A DNA stretch of 64,000 bases from Dinghuibacter silviterrae (GTDB lineage Bacteria; Bacteroidota; Bacteroidia; Chitinophagales; Chitinophagaceae), in the NCBI RefSeq assembly GCF_004366355.1, contig NZ_SODV01000001.1:2170001-2234000 (forward strand), given 5' to 3'. The position numbers and the translations under genes were made by a program. Under the pieces are notes generated by a model. That model did not search any database and was not told the origin of the DNA. It worked only from the letters and a program-made list of their open reading frames with translations. Shown piece by piece: positions 25,932-33,231 of this stretch. Each line of letters opens with the position of its first letter. The first letter of the stretch is position 1.

Positions 25932-25972
25932 TCCGGAAAATTCAGTTGTACAGTGCTTACCGATTTGAAACC

Positions 25973-25998
25973 AGCCCGGGGGAAACCCCGGGCTTTTT
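25973..25998 (+). terminator. Intrinsic terminator of the lipoprotein operon
   Basis: A perfect nine-bp GC stem AGCCCGGGG/CCCCGGGCT (25973-25981 with 25986-25994) with a GAAA tetraloop and a run of T residues. It ends the plus-strand operon before the convergent outer-membrane gene. Confidence 0.92.
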
Positions 25999-26002
25999 CA
26001 TG

Positions 26003-26932
26003 CTACCACCTTGTGGGACACCGGGTTTGTGCGCTCGCCCGCTCAAACCACGAGCCACCGTCGCTCAACTGCACCCGCAGGCTGAGCACAAGGGAGAAAT
26101 ACGCATTCGTCCGGTTAGGATCTCCCCTGGTGGTGAACCAGTTCCAGGGCTCCGTGCTTTTATTGGCCATGGCAGCCGCGATCGCGGCCTCGGCCGCGGG
26201 CATGTGTTGATAAAACAGGCTGGGGTCGATGTATTTGTTGTGTACGTCGTCTATATACCCGGTAAAGACGACCCTGTACAGAAGCTCCCCGCCCAGGGAG
26301 ACCTTGTCGGAGAGGTCCATCCTGGCCCCTACGCCCAGGGGGACATTGGGTTGCCAGAGGCTGTATTCCTTGGGGAATCCGGGTCCGAATCCTTCCCCCT
26401 CGGTGTGCAAGGGTCTCAGGTCGATCCAGGTGGTTTGACCGGTGGTGGGATCTCTATACGTGCCCTGGGGGTTGAAATGAAAGACGCCCACCCCCGCCAC
26501 GAAATACGGCCGGATCGGGAGTACGTCGTCATCCGGGAAAATGAGGTCCAGGGGATAGGCCTCCAGCCCCACGAAGGCCTCCCAGATAGTTGTCCTGAAA
26601 TCCAGGTTCCGGATTTTGCGGCCGTCGTCACTCGAACTGGAATAGGCGTCGTTCCCATACAGCTCCCCAAAGTTCAGGCTGCCCCTCAGGCCTAGCCATG
26701 GTGATGGGTAAATGAGACCGTTGACGCCTACGAAATATCGCGTCGACGGGAAGTTGAGGTCCGCGACAAAACCCTTGCGCACCTTGAAATTTCCGCCAAG
26801 GTCTCCCAGGAAAAAGGACGGCCCTGCGTCGATACCGATCTCCGTCTTTGCGTCTTTGAATGAAAGGGCGGCTTGCGCATCTGAAAGAAAAGGGTGCAGT
26901 CCTACCAAAAGGACAGCGAGATATTTTTTCAT
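26003..26932 (-). CDS. Outer-membrane beta-barrel protein
   Basis: A 309-residue protein with a signal peptide (residues 1-20, SDAQA cleavage) and alternating hydrophobic strands typical of an outer-membrane barrel: EIGIDAGPSFFLGDLGG near the start, then RYFVGVNGLIYPSPWLGLRGSL and RPYFVAGVGVFHFNP. It resembles the DUF6089/PorT-like barrels of Bacteroidota. No ligand can be inferred. The gene appears monocistronic. Confidence 0.75.
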   Translation of the reverse strand: MKKYLAVLLVGLHPFLSDAQAALSFKDAKTEIGIDAGPSFFLGDLGGNFKVRKGFVADLNFPSTRYFVGVNGLIYPSPWLGLRGSLNFGELYGNDAYSSSSDDGRKIRNLDFRTTIWEAFVGLEAYPLDLIFPDDDVLPIRPYFVAGVGVFHFNPQGTYRDPTTGQTTWIDLRPLHTEGEGFGPGFPKEYSLWQPNVPLGVGARMDLSDKVSLGGELLYRVVFTGYIDDVHNKYIDPSLFYQHMPAAEAAIAAAMANKSTEPWNWFTTRGDPNRTNAYFSLVLSLRVQLSDGGSWFERASAQTRCPTRW

Positions 26933-26958
26933 AAGGATGGATCTTGGCTACAAAATAG

Positions 26959-26990
26959 AAAAAAAAGGGGCCCATCAAAAGAAAGGCCCC
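26959..26990 (-). terminator. Intrinsic terminator of the response regulator gene
   Basis: On the minus strand a GGGGCC/GGCCCC stem (26985-26990 with 26967-26972) is followed by eight T residues (26966-26959). It lies between the response-regulator stop and the outer-membrane gene start, separating the two units. Confidence 0.85.
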
Positions 26991-27030
26991 GCTTACCAGA
27001 GGAAAACTAATGCCGTTTTAATGTCTGGTC

Positions 27031-27705
27031 TTATTCGTCCCTCAGCACATATCCCATCCCGATGACCGTATGGATGAGTTGCGGGCTAAAACCCTTGTCG
27101 ATCTTGGCCCGGAGGTAGTTGATGTAGACGTCGATGATGTTGGTGTTCTTTTGCTGGTGGATGCCCCAGATCGCATCGGAAATCGACATCCGGGACAACA
27201 CCCTGTTCTTATTCATGATCAGCAATTCCAGCATCGCGAACTCCCTGGCGGTGAGGCTGATTTCCTTCCCGGCCCTGTGGACGGTTTTTTTATAGGCGTC
27301 CACTTCGAGGTTGGCGACCTTGTAGATCAGCTCCGGCGTGATCCGCTGGCTTCTGCGCCAGAGCGCCTGGACGCGCGCCAGCAGCTCGTCGAAGTGAAAC
27401 GGTTTGGTGAGGTAGTCGTCTGCTCCGCTTTCAAAACCTTTCACCTTGTCCAGGGTAGTGCCCAGGGCCGTTAGGATCAGGATCGGCAGGTCGTTTTTAA
27501 ACCTGCGGATGCGCCTGCATACTTCCAGTCCATCCAGACCGGGTATGATCAGGTCCAGGATGACAACGTCGTATTCGTCGTCCAGTGCCTGCCGTAATCC
27601 ATGGATACCATCGTATACAATGTCCAGATTGTGAGACTGTTCCCTGAATCCCTTTTTGACCAGCTCTGCTATTTTCTGATTGTCCTCGATCAACAAGATA
27701 TTCAT
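27031..27705 (-). CDS. OmpR/PhoB-family response regulator
   Basis: A 224-residue two-domain regulator. The receiver domain (1-118) has the acidic Asp8, phosphoacceptor Asp51 (VVILDLIIPGLDG), and Lys101 (YLTKPF). The C-terminal winged-helix domain (about 125-224) ends with VDVYINYLRAKIDKG and HTVIGMGYVLR. No histidine kinase gene is next to it, so it is an orphan or its kinase is elsewhere. The adjacent SusCD operon ends upstream and could be a target, but the sequence does not show this. Confidence 0.93.
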   Translation of the reverse strand: MNILLIEDNQKIAELVKKGFREQSHNLDIVYDGIHGLRQALDDEYDVVILDLIIPGLDGLEVCRRIRRFKNDLPILILTALGTTLDKVKGFESGADDYLTKPFHFDELLARVQALWRRSQRITPELIYKVANLEVDAYKKTVHRAGKEISLTAREFAMLELLIMNKNRVLSRMSISDAIWGIHQQKNTNIIDVYINYLRAKIDKGFSPQLIHTVIGMGYVLRDE

Positions 27706-27725
27706 CGGAGTCCGGAATTTGGCCC

Positions 27726-27733
27726 CAAAAGTA
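27726..27733 (-). promoter_or_regulatory. -7 element of the response regulator gene
   Basis: On the minus strand TACTTTTG matches TAnnTTTG, 20 bases before the ATG. It gives the regulator its own promoter, separate from the SusCD operon. Confidence 0.55.
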
Positions 27734-27797
27734 GGACGGACGGGGCTTCTGCCGGCATTAGAATGTTTTAAAACGGGTTAGAATTCATTAACATCGC

Positions 27798-29228
27798 TTA
27801 CCATCCGGGGTTGTTGGGCAATATATGGGGATTGGCATTCACCTCTGTCAGGGGTATGGGAATGTAATAGTACATGCTAGAAGACGTCAGTGTACCATTG
27901 GTCACCCCGGGCGGCAGGTCGATGGTGGCCCGTTGAACATTCGCGCCTTCCCGTTTTAGGTCATATAAGCGGTGTCCTTCGTAGCACAGCTCCTTGTACC
28001 TTTCCTGGAAGATGGCCGCGAGCAGGTTTGCCTTGTTGGAAAATGTGACCGGCTGGTAGCCCGTGATCCGCTGAGCCCTCAGGATATTCAGGTCGGCCGC
28101 TCCGGCGGACAGGTTGTCGCTTTGGGCATACGCCTCGGCGCGGATCAGGTATTGTTCCCCTGTCCTCAACACCTTCAGGTTGTTCACGTTCCGGGCGCCG
28201 GCAGCGCCCTCGTATTTGACAATGATGTCCGGCAATTCGCCACTGGCAATCAGGGAGGAGTCCGTAGCAAAATAGCTGTGGTATCTGACGTCGTTTACAG
28301 TATCATATAGGCTCATCAGGGCCTTGGCCGGATTGAACAGATAAACCCCGTAGGGAATATTGTACCAAAGGTCCCCGGGACGGACGACGCTTTGGGTGGT
28401 CCGGAGCAGGCTGAATATTTCTTCCGAGGCCCCGGCGTCCGTCCAGGTGGCCGGGAATTGGGCCTGGGTGGCCAAAGGCACCGCGTTGATGACCGTGGCC
28501 GACCGGCTGATCGCGGTCGTCCAATCCTCTGTGTACAGGGCCACCCGGGCTTCCAGGGCGTAGAGGGCGACCAGGTTCATGCGGTACAACCCGTTACTGC
28601 TCCCGATCAGGGACTCCGCGGCGGACATATCCGCTTTCAATTGGGTGAAGAACGCGCCGGTGGCCGGCCTGGCGGGCAGGCTATAGATATTTGTAGTGGT
28701 CACATAGGGTATTGCCAGGGCAGTGGAATCATAAATCCCGGAGTAGGCGTAGACCCGGTACAAGTCAAAGTGCGCAAAGGCACGTATCGCCAGCAGCTCG
28801 CCCTGGAGCTCCAGTTTTTCCAGACTGTCGCTGGTGTTGGTCACGGGAACAGCGGGAAGGGCGCTCAACACGAGGTTGGCATCATTGATCACCTCGTAGC
28901 CGTTCGTCCAGGGTGCCAGGATCTCTGAGGACTGCGAGGAGAAGGCCCAGGGGAACAGGACCTGACCCGGCCCCGAGATACCCACCGCGAGACCTGCGCC
29001 GGTATTAGCGAGGCCGATCCGGCATTCGTCGGCCACTTCCGACCCGATCTGGTTGACATATTCCGGATCCCAGGCGGAATAGACCCCCAGAACCCCCAGG
29101 TTGGCCTCACTGACGCTGGAATAGACAACGCTGCCGCTGAGCTGGTCTTTGGGTTGGATGTTGTTCATGAGCTTGTTACAGGAGCAAAACAGCAGGATCG
29201 CCGCGGAGAGAAATGTATAGCGCTTCAT
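27798..29228 (-). CDS. SusD/RagB-like nutrient-binding lipoprotein
   Basis: A 476-residue surface lipoprotein; the lipobox is at Cys15-Cys17 (LLFCSCNK). It shows the SusD-type helical repeat fold, with YSAWDPEYVNQIG near the start, RAFAHFDLYRVYAYSG (a TPR-like SusD hallmark), RAEAYAQ and FQERYKELCYEGHRLYDLKR near the C-terminus. It binds the substrate imported by its SusC partner, encoded 18 bases upstream. No glycoside hydrolase is adjacent, so the substrate is unknown. Confidence 0.93.
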   Translation of the reverse strand: MKRYTFLSAAILLFCSCNKLMNNIQPKDQLSGSVVYSSVSEANLGVLGVYSAWDPEYVNQIGSEVADECRIGLANTGAGLAVGISGPGQVLFPWAFSSQSSEILAPWTNGYEVINDANLVLSALPAVPVTNTSDSLEKLELQGELLAIRAFAHFDLYRVYAYSGIYDSTALAIPYVTTTNIYSLPARPATGAFFTQLKADMSAAESLIGSSNGLYRMNLVALYALEARVALYTEDWTTAISRSATVINAVPLATQAQFPATWTDAGASEEIFSLLRTTQSVVRPGDLWYNIPYGVYLFNPAKALMSLYDTVNDVRYHSYFATDSSLIASGELPDIIVKYEGAAGARNVNNLKVLRTGEQYLIRAEAYAQSDNLSAGAADLNILRAQRITGYQPVTFSNKANLLAAIFQERYKELCYEGHRLYDLKREGANVQRATIDLPPGVTNGTLTSSSMYYYIPIPLTEVNANPHILPNNPGW

Positions 29229-29246
29229 AATATTATTCTATTGCAG

Positions 29247-32200
29247 TTAAAGGGATACGTTCAGGCCGGCCGTGACGGTACGCGGCATGGGGTATTCGTA
29301 TTGGGCAATGTCGTTGGCGTCCTCGGGGTCATAGCCCTTCCACTTCATCCAGGAGTACAGGTTCTGACCATTGACGAAGACCCTTAGACCGCGGACATAC
29401 CGGCTCGCCTCCGGGGAAAGGGGGACCGAATAGCTCAGGGATACATTCCGGAGCTTGATATAGTCCGAACTTATGACATACTGGGAGGTGAGCTGGGTGT
29501 AGTACGAGGCCCCCTGGAATGGAGTCACCTGTCCCGCTTTCTGCCAGACCGCCAGCATGTCCGCAGACTGGTTGTAGATCCGGTAGTTGGGATCGGCCGC
29601 ATGGCTATACCAATAGGGATAGCTAAAGCGGGACATACCCCGGATAAAGCTGAACAGCACCGAGACGTCAAATCGTTTATAGGTTACGCCCAGGGTCACT
29701 CCCCCCTTGTACGGAGGATCCCAGGTGGACTTCAGGGGCACGGCATTGGCGGGATTATAGGTACTGGTGGGTTTGCCGTTGATGTCCAGGTAAATGGGCG
29801 CCCCTGTCTGGGGATTCACTCCCCCCCAGCGCACGGCATAAAAGGTGCCAAGGGGATACCCGACCCGGTTCATAGAGACCTGATCGGCAAATTGTTCTTG
29901 CTCACCGGCGCCCAGGGTCAGCAGGGTGTTCTTGTTGTAGGCAAAATTCAGCCCGAGGGTCACCTTCAGATCCCTTCTCCGGACCAAGTCCGCGTTCAGC
30001 TCTATTTCCGTGCCTACATTCCGGACTTTGCCCAGGTTGGCGGCCACGGTGGGCCAGCCGGTGGTCAGGGAAAGGTTTTGATTGACGAACAGGTTGCTGG
30101 TCGTCCGGTCGTATCCGTCTACCTCTCCGTAGAGCCGGTTGTCCAGGAAGCCGAATTCGATGCCCATATCCCCCACGTGGCTGATCTCCCAATTGTAATT
30201 GGGATTGCCTGGGGACTGGGGGATCACCGCCGTGCTGCCCCCGTAGTTGGTGGGCGCGTACAGGATCTGGTACCCGAAGTCGGTGGTGAATCCCCCGGCG
30301 TTGGCGGTCAAGCCGTAGCTACCCCGGATCCGCAGTGCGCTCACCGCAGACCGGATTCCCCGCATAAACGGCTCTTCCAGGATATTCCATTTGGCCCCCA
30401 GGGCGTACAAGTTGATGTACCGGTTGGTCGTGGGCACCTGGGAAGACCCGTCCCGGCGCAGGCTTGCCGTAAAGGTATACTTGCTCCCGTAGGAATACCG
30501 GAGCAGGGCGATCTGGGAAAGCAGCAGGTTGTTGACCAGGGTGCTCCCAGCCACCAAGGGGATATAATTGTTGGTGCTGCTGCCCTGGGTGATCGCCGCT
30601 GCGCTGCTGCCCAACTGGGCGTTCAGTCCATAGCCCGTATAGCCGTTGTAGGTGCCGTAGTTCCGGTTGGCTTCCCCCAGCAGGTTGACCTCTATCTCGT
30701 TCGCGCTGCCCCAGTGCTTGAAGTACCGGGCTCCTATGTTTTCCACCAAATGATAGCGCATGGTGATGCTATCCTGGTACATACCCGCATTGCCCGTAGC
30801 CACCTGCTGCCCGAAATAGGAGTTCGGAGCCAGATAGTCGGTGATCCTGTCCTGTTGGTAAGACATCCCCAGGGTGCTCGTCAGCTGTAGGGAATGGGTC
30901 AGACGCAGGACCTCATTGAGGGACGCGATCCCTTCCAACTGGTTGTCCGTCAGGTCTGCATTGGCATATTCGTTCAAGGCGTCATTTCCAAATTCGTTAG
31001 GCCCCGTCGCGTTCGCGTCCGGCTTCTGGTAAGGCAGCGCAAAGTAGGTGTCGGCGATGGGGTTATTGGCTGCTATGCCTCCTCCGCCCGCGGAGGCTCC
31101 CCCGGTGGGCGCGGTCCCCTCGTCCTGGATATAGCGGATGTTTGCCTGCACAACACCTATGTTTAGGGTGCTTTTCAATATGCCGCTTGTATTCTGAATG
31201 TTGCCCCGGAGGCTGTACCGTTCTATGCCTGAGTTGAGGGCGATCCCCTGTTGGTTCAGATAGCCCAACGATAGGTAATAGTTCGTTCCCCCGTTGTTGC
31301 CGGAGATGTTCACTTGGTCGGACTGGGTCACCGCAGTCCGGAGCAGGACCTTCGCCCAATTGGTATTGATCTTGTGCAGACTGTCCAGGACGTATGTGCC
31401 GTATGCATAATCACTGGCGGTTTTGGCATAAGACCCTCCGTTGACAATTTTGATGGGATTATTCGGGGAATACGCCCAGCCGGGCAGCGTAGGGTCCTGG
31501 ATGATTTCCTCGAACTGCAGACGCTGGTTGGTGTTCATCGGGTTCACATGGGAGCTGTTCACCTGGGAGATCCCATAATAGGTATTATAATCTACCCGGA
31601 CCTTACCATCCTCCCAGCCCTTCCCCTTCCTGGTGGTAATGACGATGACCCCGTTGGCCCCTCTGGACCCATACTGGGCTGTAGAGGCGGCGTCTTTGAG
31701 CACCACCACCGATTCAAAGTCCTCTGTGTTCAATCCCGAAAAGATGGTATTGGCCACCTGGACCCCGTCCACTAAATACAGCGGCTGTACGTTCCCGTTG
31801 ATGGAGCCCATGCCCCGCAACGTGACCCTGCCCGCTTCCCCTGGCTGGCCCGTCGGCGTGCCGACATAAAGGCCGGGGACCCGTCCCTGCAGCATGACGT
31901 CAAACGAAGCGACCGGCACGTCCTGCAACGTAGCCCCCGAAATGGTGGTAAGCGACCCGACGGTCTTTACTTTGCTTTGCTGTGTGTACCCGGTGATGAC
32001 CAGGTTGCTCAGGGATTTTACATCGCCCGCTAAGAAGACCTGTACCATGCCGCCCGTGTCGGTTAGGAGAACGTCCTGGTCCTTGTAGCCTACCATCGAG
32101 CAGACCAGGGTCTTCCCAGTTGTGGTGAGGGCAAAGGCGCCGTCAGCGCCGCTGAGCGTAGTGGCGCCTTTGCCCCGGATCGTCGCGCCGCTCAGCGGCT

Positions 32201-32315
32201 GCCGCGAAGCGCTGTCCAGGACAACGCCCCGGATCAACCGGCGCTGACCGGAACTTGCCAGTGAGAAAAAAAAGATGAATGCCGCAAATAGCAGTGTGGT
32301 GATCGAATATTTCAT
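29247..32315 (-). CDS. SusC/RagA-like TonB-dependent outer-membrane transporter
   Basis: A 1022-residue transporter: signal peptide (about 1-23), carboxypeptidase-like regulatory domain (about 28-110, starting RLIRGVVLDSASRQPLSGA), TonB-box region around LVITGYTQQSKVKTVG, plug domain (about 115-230) with VLKDAASTAQYGSRGANGVI, and a C-terminal 22-strand barrel ending AGLNVSL. It lacks an N-terminal STN domain, unlike the receptor at 46057, so it is not expected to signal to an anti-sigma factor. First gene of a SusC-SusD operon. Confidence 0.95.
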   Translation of the reverse strand: MKYSITTLLFAAFIFFFSLASSGQRRLIRGVVLDSASRQPLSGATIRGKGATTLSGADGAFALTTTGKTLVCSMVGYKDQDVLLTDTGGMVQVFLAGDVKSLSNLVITGYTQQSKVKTVGSLTTISGATLQDVPVASFDVMLQGRVPGLYVGTPTGQPGEAGRVTLRGMGSINGNVQPLYLVDGVQVANTIFSGLNTEDFESVVVLKDAASTAQYGSRGANGVIVITTRKGKGWEDGKVRVDYNTYYGISQVNSSHVNPMNTNQRLQFEEIIQDPTLPGWAYSPNNPIKIVNGGSYAKTASDYAYGTYVLDSLHKINTNWAKVLLRTAVTQSDQVNISGNNGGTNYYLSLGYLNQQGIALNSGIERYSLRGNIQNTSGILKSTLNIGVVQANIRYIQDEGTAPTGGASAGGGGIAANNPIADTYFALPYQKPDANATGPNEFGNDALNEYANADLTDNQLEGIASLNEVLRLTHSLQLTSTLGMSYQQDRITDYLAPNSYFGQQVATGNAGMYQDSITMRYHLVENIGARYFKHWGSANEIEVNLLGEANRNYGTYNGYTGYGLNAQLGSSAAAITQGSSTNNYIPLVAGSTLVNNLLLSQIALLRYSYGSKYTFTASLRRDGSSQVPTTNRYINLYALGAKWNILEEPFMRGIRSAVSALRIRGSYGLTANAGGFTTDFGYQILYAPTNYGGSTAVIPQSPGNPNYNWEISHVGDMGIEFGFLDNRLYGEVDGYDRTTSNLFVNQNLSLTTGWPTVAANLGKVRNVGTEIELNADLVRRRDLKVTLGLNFAYNKNTLLTLGAGEQEQFADQVSMNRVGYPLGTFYAVRWGGVNPQTGAPIYLDINGKPTSTYNPANAVPLKSTWDPPYKGGVTLGVTYKRFDVSVLFSFIRGMSRFSYPYWYSHAADPNYRIYNQSADMLAVWQKAGQVTPFQGASYYTQLTSQYVISSDYIKLRNVSLSYSVPLSPEASRYVRGLRVFVNGQNLYSWMKWKGYDPEDANDIAQYEYPMPRTVTAGLNVSL

Positions 32316-32319
32316 GCGG

Positions 32320-32327
32320 CAAAGCTA
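32320..32327 (-). promoter_or_regulatory. -7 element of the SusC-SusD operon
   Basis: On the minus strand TAGCTTTG matches TAnnTTTG. The SusC ATG is only four bases after it, so the message would start at or within a base or two of the ATG and be leaderless. Confidence 0.55.
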
Positions 32328-32396
32328 GATCCGGCCCATTAGGGCGGTCTTAAACCGGGATTGGAAACCGATTAAAGGGGAATTAGTTTTTTCAAA

Positions 32397-33137
32397 TTAT
32401 TGTCGCTGCGCGACCACGATCAGCCGGGGAGATTCCGCCATCCGATAGGTGCCCAGCGCATAGTCACCAAACACGTCCTTGACCTGCATCCCTTGAAAGG
32501 CCAGCATTTCCGTAAAGTCCCCCAAAGAAAATTTGGCGATCCGCTCCGTGAATTCCAGGGGACGGTCCAGGTTATCGTCTTCGATTTCTATCTTTTTGTA
32601 AAAGTGCGTCTCGTCCATCCATTTGGTGATGTGAAAAAGAACGCCGTCCTGTTCGCGTTCCATCCGGTGGATGAGGTGGTTCTCCCAATAACGGCTGTTG
32701 AGGTAGTCCATCACCAGGACGCCATTTCCCGTCAGCGACTGAGACATCGTCCGGAGTGCGTTGTCGTGTTCCCGCCGGGTATTGAAATACCCGAAGCTTG
32801 TAAAGAAATTAAAGGCATAATCAAAATAGCGGATCCAAAAAGGCAGCCGCATGTCCTGCTGGTAAAAGTGCAGCCGGTCTGTTTCAAAGGCCTTGGCGTA
32901 TTCGATGCTCTTTGGCGACAGGTCGATCCCCGTGACGTCAAACCCCAGTGAGGCCAGGTAACGGCTGTGCCGCCCGCGCCCGCAGGCCACGTCCAGCATC
33001 CGGCAACCCGGCCTGGGCTGGAGATACCCCAGCAGGGCGTCGATAAAGTCCGCGGCCTCTTGATCGTTCCTCCCGGCGTACAGCAGGTGGTAATAAGGAG
33101 AATTGAACCAGTCCTTGAACCAGGGTCTTTGGGGCAT
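32397..33137 (-). CDS. Class I SAM-dependent methyltransferase
   Basis: A 246-residue protein from the ATG at 33137; an in-frame start at 33209 would add a basic, low-complexity extension and is not preferred. Motif I is MLDVACGRGRHSRYLA, followed by DVTGIDLSPKSIEYAK and the acidic HFYQQDMRLPF loop; FDYAFNFFTSFGYF is motif IV. This is the UbiE/Methyltransf_25-like fold. Substrate unknown. Monocistronic, downstream of a GH63-like gene on the same strand. Confidence 0.85.
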   Translation of the reverse strand: MPQRPWFKDWFNSPYYHLLYAGRNDQEAADFIDALLGYLQPRPGCRMLDVACGRGRHSRYLASLGFDVTGIDLSPKSIEYAKAFETDRLHFYQQDMRLPFWIRYFDYAFNFFTSFGYFNTRREHDNALRTMSQSLTGNGVLVMDYLNSRYWENHLIHRMEREQDGVLFHITKWMDETHFYKKIEIEDDNLDRPLEFTERIAKFSLGDFTEMLAFQGMQVKDVFGDYALGTYRMAESPRLIVVAQRQ

Positions 33138-33189
33138 CGTTCGCGTTTCGTTTGTGGTTAAAGATAAATATTTGCGCGGCTCGCGCGGC

Positions 33190-33207
33190 GGGCGCGGCCA
33201 CGCGCCC
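33190..33207. other. GC-rich hairpin between glucosidase and methyltransferase genes
   Basis: A seven-bp stem GGGCGCG/CGCGCCC (33190-33196 with 33201-33207) with a four-base loop and no T-run. It may reduce read-through from the glucosidase gene. Confidence 0.4.
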
Positions 33208-33231
33208 ATCGCCGCCGCACCTCAGCCGCCG

